From Botryotinia globosa (taxonomy: Eukaryota > Ascomycota > Leotiomycetes > Helotiales > Sclerotiniaceae), in the NCBI GenBank assembly GCA_014898425.1, contig RCSZ01000017.1, positions 496,001 through 560,000 on the forward strand: a stretch of 64,000 nt of DNA, read 5' to 3'. The notes beneath the pieces are model-generated. The model was given only the letters and a program-made list of their open reading frames with translations, did not search any database and was not told the origin of the DNA. The translations under genes were made by a program, and so were the position numbers. Shown one piece after another: positions 35,400-46,202 of the stretch. Numbering within the stretch: position 1 is the first letter of the stretch; every line of letters begins with the position of its first letter.

Positions 35400-36520
35400 G
35401 TCTATGAGGCTAAGATGTGGCAGGCGATGGATGCGATCAAATTCAGAGCACCAAGGAAAAGTAAGAGCCGTGGTATTTGTAAATTTTCACTTTGATAGCA
35501 GGAGGCAAGATCCGCCGAAGAGTACCAGCTTTAAAATCAATTATATTCGAGATTATATACCCGGTTGAAATCATTTAAATTCACTGTCAACTTATTACTA
35601 CATTTTTGGCGGACAATGTTGCTTAAATTAACGATCACTCTAACAACAAATAGTAGAATGTGTTCCCTATTTCGAAATATTGCCAATCATTGTTCTGTGC
35701 TTTCTCTCTCTAATATGCAGTGATCATACAGAGTTAGCCACAACTTATACATTGTGACAGATCACATCTTGCTAACCACACTTCCGAATAATTTACCGTA
35801 TGTAGATCCTAATGCGTAAGCGGAAATTTACCAAATGACGCTTATGCAAGCTTACATTTGATTACTCCGAATGTCTCATCCGGCTTACGAAGATCTCTCC
35901 GGTACCTGGATATCTACTAAAAACTTGTTAAATGTCAGATTTTTTCGGTGGAGCATTGATGTCGTTTCAGTGTTTGACAGAAGCCGGAACTAGCTACAAA
36001 GTATTGAGACGAGGAGATAGGAACTATGATGAAGCAGTATTCAAAGATGAGATGGGCGTGATTAGATGAAACGTGTATCAAAATCTACTGCCTTGATAAG
36101 AGCTGTAAAGGCCGTCTCGTGTGTGTTTGTGAATTTATTGGCGAACGGCAGTTTCTATGCTCTTGATAATAGATCTTGGAATGATTTTAAGGTTCAGTGA
36201 TGAGACGTTGTCCGGAGGAATAGAGAGGCAAGGTAAATGGGTATCACTACGGATTGAACGTAGAGTTAGTAAAGTTTATAGCTTCTATTGACTTAAATTG
36301 TAAATAAAGCTAGAACCGGGTGTCTGCCACGGTCAGTATGCGAATTCACGTTCCTGAGATTGAATCTAACATCATAGAGTGAGATTGTATAAAAAACCAG
36401 ATCCAGTCAGTATCATCTAGACTGAAGGTCATGTTTCTAGAATGTGGAGAGAAGATTTGAGGTCTCTAGTACATACTATGCACTACAAAGACAGTTCGAA
36501 GAAGCTATCCACTGAAATAT
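35400..36520. other. Intergenic, oxidoreductase 3' end to GALT 5' end
   Basis: About 1.1 kb between two - strand genes, AT-rich. No feature beyond the expected GALT promoter, and no TATA box I would trust. Confidence 0.4.
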
Positions 36521-37771
36521 CTACAATACCACTGTCGTCCCTGTCGTCGCACTTTCTCTTGCAGCTTCTATGATTCTAATGACATCCATCGCCTCACTGG
36601 CCTTCACTGGAACCAAATCTTCATTCCCACTAGCTACAGCATCGGCGAATCCCTGGTACAGTACACTGTATGTCTCTGGTGCAATATTGTTGATCGTACG
36701 AGCTGACGGCTTTCCATCTTTTACAACGACCAACTTGCCAGCTCTATTCTCTGGTTCAATTCCAAAACCATAGTCTCCTGGTTTGAGACCATTTCTGAGT
36801 TGATCCTCTTGCACATCAAGGTGAAACTTCTTGAAACTACCTTTGGACCCGCGGACCCAATATCTGAGTTGCTCGTCTTCGGCGGATAGGATCTGTATTT
36901 ATGTAAGACATGGTCAGTAATGAGCCGATGAGAAGTGTGGGTGCCTTCTAAAAAATTTACCGCAGCACTTTTCAAAAAGGGGAAGAGTTACGCACCGCAG
37001 CTTTTGCTGTAACTAAAGGGCCCTTCTCGCCATAATTTAATAGGAGTGTAAAGCTATCTGGCTCTATCCCATCCAGCCTCTGGTTTACAAGGATGGCGGT
37101 AACAGCCTTCGGCATACCAAATAAGTGAAATGCTTGATCCAAAATATGACTCCCCAAATCGTACAGAGAACCCCCTGCATCATTCATCGTCAAAGTGCCC
37201 TTCCATCCCAAAGGTTTATTCTCCTGATATCTGTCGAAATGAGTTTCATACTCCACGATTCTACCGAGCGTACCCTCCGTAATAAGTTTTTTAACTGTAA
37301 TAAAATCAGAATCCCATCTTCTATTCTGATAAACACAAATTAGTTTCCCTGCATCCTTTGCAATGGCGATCAATTTAGAGGCCTCAGCAGATGTAGGCAC
37401 AAAAGGCTTCTCGACGATAACGTGTTTGCCGGCTCGCAATGCCGCCTTGGTAAATGTGAAATGCGTTTCTGGTGGAGTAGTTACAACGATAATGTCGATC
37501 TCGGGATCCGCAAACATCATGTCGGCAGAACTATAGATTTTTACAGAAGGGTGATCTTTGGAGGCATTGTCCTCGCCGACTTTGACGCTACGTTGTACTA
37601 TGGAATGGAGGTTGAATGTCGGGGTTACAGCGATGAGGGGGATTTGGAAGAGCTTAGCGGACATGCTGGGATGTGGTGAGCTTATTTTCTGCATTCAATA
37701 GGGTTAAAAGTTAGATGAAAGGAATTTTACCCATAACCAATTACACCGACATTATACTGCTTGCTCGACAT
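36521..37771 (-). CDS. Gfo/Idh/MocA family NAD(P)-dependent oxidoreductase
   Basis: Three exons: 37771-37731, 37665-36996 and 36892-36521 (360 aa, usual family size). The Rossmann start is rebuilt across intron 1 as VGVIGYGMSAKLFQIPLI (GxGxxx). IIVVTTPPETHFTFTKAAL and the family EKP motif (HVIVEKPF) follow. The substrate domain has DAGGSLYDLGSHILDQAFHLFG with the expected Asp/His. These enzymes oxidise or epimerise sugars, inositols and sugar nucleotides. The exact substrate cannot be read from sequence. It lies between GALT and the pyranose-oxidase-like gene on the same strand, which suggests a sugar or sugar-derived substrate. Confidence 0.92.
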
Positions 37772-38623
37772 CGTTGATTTTTACTGTATTGGTCTGAGAT
37801 GGTAGTGACTTGGAATCAGAGGTCAAAGTTGAGCTTCTTGACAAGTTGCCGATATTCACTAGGCACAAAGCTCTAGAGACAAGAAGGTATCACTATATTG
37901 TACATAACGAAAATTCCTCTTCCTCTCATCATCCTACGCATAGATGGAAAAGGGGGGTGGATTGTGGTCGATAAACGAGCTTGTTGTATTGGTTCGTCTG
38001 TGCATAACTTGTGGGCCTTTTCCGTGGGAAATGCATGATTATCAGAACCCACTTGATATTCAGAGTAAGCAAGTTATTCTAGATAATGCCGCACATATGT
38101 ATGATTACTTATGCACGTCATCCATAATAATTTAGTCTCGGCCCGCCACATTACATCAAGAAAGTTCGGAGATGGAAAAGCGCAGAAAACCAATAGTCAT
38201 GTCATTGGTTGTGGAAGAGGAGGCTACATGAAGATTTTGGCTGTGTGATTGCCAAGGCCGCAAAGAGTCCCTAAAGTTCCTATCAAGGACTTCAGTGAGT
38301 AGAAGATATTTCTCTCTGTCTCTATCAAAAGGAAAGATGGTATCTAGTACTTGACTTAGTAAGGTTCATGTAGCTTTTTCGGATGTATTTGATCAGAATA
38401 CTATGTATGCCCGGCCATACAAAAAACCGGAGGCAATCAATTTCAGTTACAGAATGTCATTTCAATCCGTTTGAATCGGTCAACTGAAAACGCAGTTCGA
38501 TTTTACCCGATAAATATGTCTAGCTGAGCAGTCTTCAAGGTAACCATCAATCTTCTGGGTAAACCTCAAAATCATTTTCTACAGTAATCTAGATTTTTGT
38601 GATCTGTACTACATGAGTACATG
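37772..38623. other. Intergenic, GMC oxidase 3' end to oxidoreductase 5' end
   Basis: About 850 bases with no coding frame or repeat of note. The part next to 37771 is the presumed promoter of the oxidoreductase. Confidence 0.4.
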
Positions 38624-40716
38624 CTAGCACTCCACCCCGCTTAATTCCTGTACAATTTTCTCCGCTCCAACGATCGCAAAACATGCAGCAGTCAACGTCG
38701 GATTACAAGCGTTTGCAGTTGAGATAACACTGCAACCTCCTACGAACAGATTATCCAGTCGCCATACCTTAGAGTACCTGTCTACAACCGATGTTCCATC
38801 ATCTTTCTTGCCTGCACGCGTTGTGCCGCAGATGTGCTGTGCAGCACCTGGTGGAAGATATTTGGGCTCGCAGCCTGGAACAAAATCGCCAATGTCAAGG
38901 GCAAGTTTTACCATACTGTAAACGCAAAATAATCAGTATAGTCTTTGGTTCAGAAGAAAGATACATGGCGCTTACTCTTTCATCATGTCTCTCGCACGTG
39001 CGGCATCATCTTCTCCAATCTGGTATTGAAATACTGGCTACAGATACAGTGTTAGTATTCAGAAAACAACTGGGGCTACAATCTTACGCGAGGCATCCCA
39101 AAAACATCAAGATTATCAGACGAAAACTCGACACGACTATCATAGGTCGGCTGGACATAAGTAAAGAACTGTAGATCCACTATCAATCGAGGATCGATAG
39201 AGTTCGGAACCGGGCTGACCCGAAATGGATCGCGCTGAATTTGGGTATGCCATGGATACTCTCTAGAAATTGGTGTTGTGATCTACAGACGACGTTGAGC
39301 ATATTAGCAGACGTACCCAACAGTTGTAAGTTTTAATCAAACTTCTAAGTGTGCTTTACCATTGGATATGGATCGTTGAAAGGAATGTGCAAAGGATCCT
39401 CGGGGAAGTTTTTGGAGTGTTCTTTACAACGTGGATCGTCCCATATACTTTCTACTAGACTTTTCTGTATCACAACCTGGCACCAAGCCATAGTCTGTTC
39501 GGTCAAATATCGTCCCTGCTAATCTTTAGATCCGGCTTTGCCAAAAACTTCAATTGAATCATACCAAAGCAGGATATCCAGTATCAGGACGAATCCCTGA
39601 ATTGAATAAAAGTCCTGTAGTAAGGGTAGCACCTGCGCAAACCACATATTTCTTTGCTTTGGCAATAACAAATTCATTCGTTACTAGATTATTAAGCTCA
39701 GCTCCAATCACTTGTTTCGAGTCTGCGTCTATGATGAGCCGGGTACAGCAATGCTGGGCCTTTAATTCGAAGTCTCTACCATCGTACTTCGGCTCCGCAA
39801 GATCGCCGAGAATTGAGGCTGTTGATGTCCATTTGATGTAATTTGGGTTCTGTTTACTTCGTTGACATGCGAGTGGTAAGCTTACAAACTTGCGGTTTCC
39901 GTTGGCTCGACGAAGTGTTTTCTTGATCAGCTGTTGACGGATGGAACCATCGAACGCCGTGTCAGTGGTATTGAAGAGAGCCCTCGCTCTATCATATAAA
40001 ATTTCCCACTCTTTGTGCGAGAAGATATCCGATCTTTCGATTTCAGGATGCTGTTCAGGTGTGACGCAACTCCAATAAGCTCCCATTCCCCCTACTTCCC
40101 TGATTGCTGGAGCGGCGGGTAAGTTATTGTGTAACAACTGTTTAGCATTTTGGTTCTTCCATACGAATTCTGACCGACTGAGATGATTAGAAATTATTTT
40201 TCAGGAACTAGAGTCACTTACGGGTATAGCAAAGAGTCAGGATCTAAGGGTTGTGTCGCTGCGTCAGGTGGTTCGGACAGTAGATGTGACACTCCCTAGA
40301 GTAAAAATATAAGCACGATACCCATTGTTCCATGCGATAACATACATGAACAGTACTGCGGATATGAAAACTGTGAGCTTTGAACTATATTTTGAGGATT
40401 GATTGTTATACTGGTACTACATACCTTCCAAAGCGGCTGATATCTTTCTGTACCACAGCATTATTCTTATGATGATCACCAATCAATTTTGAACGCCTAA
40501 AACACGTAGTTAGAATTGCAGAGGGCTATGAACATAGTTGAGGAGCTGAGCTGCTTACTGGTCTCCAACTTCCACCATGAGTACACTGACGCCTTTTTTC
40601 GCATCAATAAGTGTCCTGGCATATACAGCACCTATTGGCCCCGACCCGACGATCAGTACATCGTAATATTGGCTATTCTGCCTCTCCATCTCAGTGTGTA
40701 CGTCTACACTACCCAT
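38624..40716 (-). CDS. Pyranose-2-oxidase-like GMC flavoprotein
   Basis: Nine exons: 40716-40559, 40496-40425, 40370-40346 (25 nt), 40295-40222, 40177-39565, 39515-39360, 39282-39088, 39037-38976 and 38915-38624, giving 548 aa. The FAD site [18 protein letters not shown] has GSGPIG at 24-29. [13 protein letters not shown] and [14 protein letters not shown] match pyranose oxidases. In those enzymes the latter motif is STHW and its His binds FAD covalently; here that position is Tyr. The catalytic pair is present as H479 (AAQHICGTT) and N523 ([10 protein letters not shown]), with spacing near that of known pyranose oxidases. The family oxidises C2 (or C3) of aldopyranoses with O2 or quinones. 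No signal peptide is visible, so a cytosolic or peroxisomal role is likely. No PTS1 tripeptide is present (ends SGVEC). FAD is probably non-covalent. Confidence 0.88.
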
Positions 40717-41436
40717 GTTTTGAACTCTTACGATGCAGCGTCAAGTGAAGTATATCCGTGCTTAGCAGAAAATCGGAGATTTATGATGGTTGGCAATGGT
40801 AATGAGCAGACTAAGTAAGTACTCCTACATTGCTATGGTAGTGTAATACAGCTGCCATCATTGTCGTACAGTGGTAATCATCCAAGCTGAAAGGAAATGT
40901 GGGTAGCAGCCGTCCCGCGTTACCTCGCGGGTTCATGTTAGGCAATAAGCATAAGTGTTACGGAGCTTTCAATCGTTACTACAGCCAAAAGTCATCGTGC
41001 AGGAAGTTAACGCATCATCAATCACGACCCGCCAAATTGGAGATATACCCCCGCACATCAGTTCCTAAGTTGCTCGGTGACTAAAAATCTATGGCCGATC
41101 TATGAGGGCGAATTTGCTTTGTGGTTTGATTAGCTGCAAGACTGGACGTGTGCCCAAGACTAGAGTATATCAAACCGAGTATGAAGACTGCTTCTGATAC
41201 TATGTATGCTTGCAGCTTTACTCAATTGAGCATACATAGAAACCTTTAAATCTTTGATGAATGGATGTAACATAGTTCAGATCACAATAAAACAGTATAT
41301 GCGATGGCGCTGTGCTATTCCATCTCTCACATAGCATCGCACCGCGCGATTAGACCTGCTTATTGCACTTTGATATTCAATTATTGTATCCATACATTTT
41401 GCACCGGCTGGACTCCATTGTTCTGCCCGTTCTCGC
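40717..41436. other. Intergenic, phosphomannomutase 3' end to GMC oxidase 5' end
   Basis: About 720 bases. Nothing found except short chance frames. Confidence 0.4.
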
Positions 41437-42380
41437 CTACAAATCAAACAACTCGTTCAACTGTTTGATCGTATCTTTATAGTCTCGAACTGCGTGTCCA
41501 ATAACCCTCTCGTCCTCATAAATCTCCCGATCATTTCCCCCTTCCTGTACCATGTCCCCCCAAAAATGAATCTCGCTGAAGACCAAGCCCATTCTATCTT
41601 TCTCTGCTTCAATATGCCTTAAGCAGTACCTCTTATCCCAGCCTATAGGAAATGCATCAAAACAAGTTAAACCGCCGATTGAATATCTAATCCCCCACTC
41701 CGTTGCCGGGAACTGAATCTCCAACTTCTCTATCATGGTTTTCCTAATGCTGTGTATTTTATCATACCGATGAAACTCTTCCATCTCTTCGTAACTTGCC
41801 CCTTGCCCAATTGGTGAAATATTCACATTCCCATTACGGAATTCTACAAATGTACCACGTTTCACCGGAATGTCCAAGTCGGCGATATAGTGCAATATCC
41901 AATTAATGAATATGTTGTATCTCTTCTGGCCCATCCACTCAACAAATGAGATACCAGGCAGTGATGTGCCCATTCGAAAAGCTGTGAGTCCGTTTTCCGC
42001 AAAACAAAAATCGAATAGAGAAGTTACGGGAATAGACGGTATGCTAAGTTGACGTTGTTGCTTGGTGAGGTTTCCACCGCTGACAAAGCCAATCGCACAT
42101 TTCTGGCGGAGACGTTGGAGAAGGGCATGTACCTCGGAAGAAACTGGCTATTCTTTAACTTTAGATGAATACTGGCTTGATTGGAGAACACGGAGAAGTA
42201 AATGGATCTTTTGAACCTATGCCAGGCTACGAGATTTGAACACTCAATTGAAAATGTAGAAAAATGTACCTGTTTTTCTTGACAGAGGGTGCCATCCAGG
42301 TCAAAGAGACAAATGGTATTTTTCATAGGACGTTTTTCAAGAGGTGGGTAGACATTTTTTCTTCTGTTTGAGATAGTCAT
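41437..42380 (-). CDS. Phosphomannomutase (SEC53/PMM family), divergent copy
   Basis: Two exons, 42380-42270 and 42147-41437 (273 aa). The start at 42380 gives an N-terminus with YPPLEKRP just before the HAD core, as in fungal SEC53. The catalytic DxDGT is FDLDGT (D27, D29). Further family blocks: CAIGFVSGGNLTKQQ, FCFAENGLTAFRMG, HYIADLDIPVKRGTFVEFRN, NVNISPIG, FDAFPIGWDKRYCLRH, and the metal/phosphate loop FWGDMVQEGGNDREIY. The enzyme converts mannose-6-phosphate to mannose-1-phosphate for GDP-mannose. The canonical fungal copy is highly conserved (DVDGTLTP, FFGDKT...GGND). This one differs at many usually fixed places, so it may be a second, pathway-dedicated copy. I cannot see whether the genome has another SEC53. 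Confidence 0.9.
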
Positions 42381-43259
42381 ATTCGTCCGCTCAAGGATGG
42401 CAGTAAATTGGAAGTGGGATTCAAAATTCAAATGGGCGAGGAACGATGGTAGTTTTGTAAAATGCCAGAACTTTAGATTTCACTTGAGAGGAACATTTTA
42501 GATCTCAATATTCAGTACTAATAATAATTAAGCTACAAGTCTAACACGCATCGTGATGTACTCTTTTGATCCGCAGAACAGCAGTACGAGAAAGCTATAG
42601 AAGGGCTGAATCCCATGCTCATTGAGCATTTCCATCGACGTTCAGCGTTCCAGGAATAGTTTCCTCAGAACGGCGACACGAATTGACGCGTACTTGGCAA
42701 TTTACTCGATGAGAATGCCATTGTACTATCGTGACGAAGGTCCTACCTACTATTGTAGGTGATCTTATTGCTTTTGGGAGCCATTTTACGTGATTGTAAC
42801 GCTGGCTTATGAATATGTACTACTTCCATGTTGCTTACCTCCCGTGGGGAGATCTGTCCGGTCAGCATGCAGGAAATCGTCTAGATCTTTCACGAACTCT
42901 GATAAGCATGCATCGAATCGTGCCATCTGCTTAGCTGTAATCTCGTAGTTGATGAGTAAAGGTAGCCAATAAGCAAGTACTGCAACTGCGACAAGAATGA
43001 GAGATTACAATGGACTGAAATTATGCACTCAGACAAAAGTCCACACAAACAAGGTCATGTTGTCTCTAGGAATAGGAAACACCAAGCAGGCTACTGGCAA
43101 ATTGGCTATAAAACTTTAATCGCAGACTAGAAATTGGTGATAAGTATTCATTGTCTACATCTGATATTATTCGTCAGCATTCTGAGGAAACTTCGTTACA
43201 TTTCAATTCTCATTGATTCCATTGATACGACAGACAGAAAATATCCTATCCACTTCAAC
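42381..43259. other. Divergent promoter region, phosphomannomutase / oxygenase-like gene
   Basis: About 880 bases between a - and a + gene. TATAAAA at 43107-43113 lies some 150 nt before the ATG at 43260. In-frame ATG codons upstream (43134) would add a hydrophobic leader but interrupt the likely 5' leader, so they were not chosen. Confidence 0.45.
43107..43113 (+). promoter_or_regulatory. TATA box of the oxygenase-like gene
   Basis: TATAAAA about 150 nt upstream of the chosen ATG (43260), in an otherwise CT/A-rich leader. Prediction only. Confidence 0.45.
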
Positions 43260-45080
43260 ATGGGCAGTCTAGGCGAGGTGCAGTTTATTAAACCAATCCT
43301 TGACATTCCTCTTGAGCATCAGGCTTCTTTACTCAAGGAACGAGCAAATGGCCATGCTGCAGTTCCAGGATTAAATCTGAACACTGTCCAGCATCGTCAA
43401 AGTATTCCAAATGCTGAAAAGATTGACTTCCGGGTCAAATTGCTCCGGGCTCTTCGTAAGGCGTGGAAAAATGAAGAAACAGAGGCTAAGTTCCTGGAAG
43501 CAGTAAATATGTTGGAATCTGATGGTGCCGCACTCTTTGGCGGTCTCGTTGATCCCGCCCTTTTCGAGAAACTTGTGGAAGCCTACGACAAAGTTCAAGA
43601 AGCAGCGGGTAATAACACTTTCATGCATTCTTTCGTCAACATGGCCGTGCAAAACGAGTTTATCATGGGAGGAGATTATGTTGATGCCTTTGCACACCCT
43701 CTCCTTATTGCCATCACTGCCTACCTTATGGGAGGCGCAATCCGCATTCAAGAGTTCCGTGGCAAAAATACCGATCCGATCGCAATCAATGCTCAAGACA
43801 ACATGTTGCATGTCGATAACACACCTTTCAAGGAAGAATATAAGGTTCTGTTGAACTGGCAACGTGGCCAAGTTAAGGGTCCATCTGGGCAGAACTTCAC
43901 TTTCCTACCCTGGACTCACAAAGGCAATCGCGATATTCTCGCCAGCAACGATGGTCTACCATGGTCCACTGAGAGAGACAGTCTATTCACAAGTCATAAG
44001 GCTATCGACGGGCTTTTTGAGTTTCAAAGGAACACTCATGGCCGATCTCGTGTTGTTGAGGCAGTCCATCCTGAACAGCCCTTGGCTGTCCTCTTCCCGG
44101 CAGGAGCAGTTGTTCATCATCGTTACCGTACCCCTACCGGCAACGCAAGAAGCTGCATCATTACTGCTTTTCACCTCTCCAAGACACATCCAGGACATAA
44201 CGCTGAACTTCCAGAGCCTGTTGGGCGCAAAAAGAATCTTATCGAGTTTTTGGTTGGTCACCAAGACGAAAATTCAACAGATGAATTCCTGGATATTCTC
44301 TCAAGGGAATCTCCGCGAATTGAAGAAAAGCTTGATCATCTATTCAAAGCAAGTCATCCGAGCACTATTCTCGATCTGAAACCCCTTGAGCTTGAGGGCG
44401 AAAGATTGTCCGCATGGCGCGACACTGTTGTAGACGCACCAACCCCTTTGAAATACAAGTACGATCGCAATCTCATTTTCTCTGGCGCGGAATTCAACAG
44501 CATAGAGGAATACACTGCAGCTCTAGCCGCCATTATGATGTATGACAAATGCGGCTTACTGCAAATGGTCCTTTACCAAGATGGCCGCGAAGAGATACGA
44601 AAACCAGCACGCAAGCTTGTGGGCGAGAGAAAAATTAAGCCCCTGATTGAACTACTCATGCCTTGGGTTCCTCAGCCTTTTTCTAGTTCGTTCACGGAGA
44701 ATGACTTGATTGACCCAAAGACGCTAAGGATAATGTGTGATGCGGTGGCTGCAGTTGCAAATAACTTGGAGATGCCTGAGATTGAAGCCGAATGTGTGGG
44801 CCCTCAAAAGATCTATAAGTCTCTCACGCGCCTGATGATGGATCTAGGAGAGGCCATGGTAAGATGTGAGGGCGTGGAAACTTATCTCGCCACCAGTTTG
44901 TTCTTGTTTTTGGCAGCGGAAGAGATCTATTCCCATTTAAAGGGATCAGATCAACTCGCTCTCCGATCTATCGTAGCGGCGTTCCTCAGAAATTATGTTG
45001 CTTCACTCTTGCTGGTTGAGTCAATCGATTCTCAGAAGCACAATCCTAAATTGGCAAAATTGGCAAAGGCGACTGCATAA
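43260..45080 (+). CDS. Unrecognised two-part protein with 2-oxoglutarate-oxygenase-like HxD...H motif
   Basis: Single exon, 606 aa from the ATG at 43260. I do not recognise a named family with certainty. The N-terminal half shows a double-stranded-beta-helix style metal pattern: H184-x-D186 in LHVDNTPFKEEYKVLLNW, then FLPWTHKG, and a distal His (286 or 287) in FPAGAVVHHRYRTPTGNARS, with Arg about ten residues later as a possible 2-oxoglutarate anchor. This spacing resembles phytanoyl-CoA-hydroxylase-like Fe(II) dioxygenases. Residues about 350-606 are mostly helical, include a LLELLMPW-like stretch, and have no motif I know. There is no signal peptide or membrane helix. It closes the sugar-enzyme block on the right and is divergent from the phosphomannomutase gene. 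Oxygenase function is inference. Confidence 0.85.
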   Translation: MGSLGEVQFIKPILDIPLEHQASLLKERANGHAAVPGLNLNTVQHRQSIPNAEKIDFRVKLLRALRKAWKNEETEAKFLEAVNMLESDGAALFGGLVDPALFEKLVEAYDKVQEAAGNNTFMHSFVNMAVQNEFIMGGDYVDAFAHPLLIAITAYLMGGAIRIQEFRGKNTDPIAINAQDNMLHVDNTPFKEEYKVLLNWQRGQVKGPSGQNFTFLPWTHKGNRDILASNDGLPWSTERDSLFTSHKAIDGLFEFQRNTHGRSRVVEAVHPEQPLAVLFPAGAVVHHRYRTPTGNARSCIITAFHLSKTHPGHNAELPEPVGRKKNLIEFLVGHQDENSTDEFLDILSRESPRIEEKLDHLFKASHPSTILDLKPLELEGERLSAWRDTVVDAPTPLKYKYDRNLIFSGAEFNSIEEYTAALAAIMMYDKCGLLQMVLYQDGREEIRKPARKLVGERKIKPLIELLMPWVPQPFSSSFTENDLIDPKTLRIMCDAVAAVANNLEMPEIEAECVGPQKIYKSLTRLMMDLGEAMVRCEGVETYLATSLFLFLAAEEIYSHLKGSDQLALRSIVAAFLRNYVASLLLVESIDSQKHNPKLAKLAKATA

Positions 45081-45697
45081 ATCTTCCACTTGTTTTTGTT
45101 GTTGTATTTTTGGGGGTCATTTCTTGTTTTAAATGACTGCTGTTGTCTGGACATTGTGGCAGTTGCAAAGTAAATTTGATCTATATAAGAGTTCTAGCCT
45201 CTACTCACCATACACCATAATGTTTTGTAACGGAATCCCTGCAAAAATAATGTTTTCTTATATAAATCAAAAAAAAAAATTGATATTGTAGAATTTTGTT
45301 GGCGACTTGCGATTTCCTTCATTTGTGCTCCCTTTCCAACCCCCAAACCACAGGAAGTCCCGTACATTGTGAAAAACCATGAAATTGCTAATACATATAA
45401 GCACAAAACAGGACCTTGTTTGTACTGTTTACTTCGTACACCAGATCCTGTCATAATATGATTCCGTAAAGCAAGTGTAGTGTTTGGATGGGTTGCAACT
45501 TGCAATGGATTTGTAGAGAGGTTCGGGAGGGCAAAGCGCCATCATACTTTCCCCACCCCATTCCCCACATAAATATTTTCTTCTCACGAGCTTTTCACGT
45601 GAGTGAAACATATCGGTTTTTAGTCGTCGTCTTAAATCTTCAGTCGATGCAACAACCTTTTCCAAGTAAATATAACAAACATATCGTGCTGGTGAAG
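45081..45697. other. Intergenic, oxygenase-like gene to RSA3
   Basis: About 620 bases, with the 3' flank of one gene and the promoter of the next. An A9 run lies near 45272. No other feature. Confidence 0.4.
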
Positions 45698-46202
45698 ATG
45701 GATGCCAAAATGCCCAAAGCCGTGAAACCCAAGCGTCGCAAGAAGAGCCAGTCGAGAACTGAAGGTATGTGTATTACCATTTATGATGAAAACCATGTAC
45801 TAATATCAAAATAGTAACAAACATATCCGACAGTGAAAGTGACACTGCTCCCAAATCTCAATCTCTCAAGCCAAAAGCTCAATCAGCAGCTGTCAAGTCA
45901 ATCTCTCAAACTACATCAACTGCATCAGTCAAAGCCCCATCTGTAATTTACTCTCCCCTCCAAATTTTCTCAGAATTTTGTTAACCTATTTCCAGAAACC
46001 AACTTTAGTGAAAGACTCAGCTCTCGCTGAAAAGTTCACATCACATTATCTTCAACGTATCACTACTGAATTCTCTGAAGATCTGGATAAGATCCGCGAA
46101 GCGGATGATTTCAATGAAAATGCGTTGCAAATATTGGTGCATGCGTTAAAACAAGGTACGGAAGTTTGGGGGGAGGAAGAGATGAGGAGAATTGTTGGAT
46201 AG
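45698..46202 (+). CDS. rsa3: Ribosome assembly protein 3 (RSA3)
   Basis: Three exons: 45698-45764, 45815-45942 and 45996-46202 (133 aa). The N-terminus is lysine/arginine-rich (KAVKPKRRKKSQSR), followed by a Ser/Thr/Lys linker. The C-terminal ~65 residues form the RSA3 domain: FTSHYLQRITTEFSEDLDKIREADDF then ALQILVHALKQG. RSA3 is a nucleolar factor of early 60S subunit assembly. The second ATG at 45710 is an equally possible start. Small size and intron positions are usual for the family. Confidence 0.88.

Noticed and set aside
43134..43259. Longer N-terminus for the oxygenase-like protein
   Set aside because: It would begin only 20-30 bases after the TATA box and adds a hydrophobic segment not fitting the fold; the ATG at 43260 is preferred.
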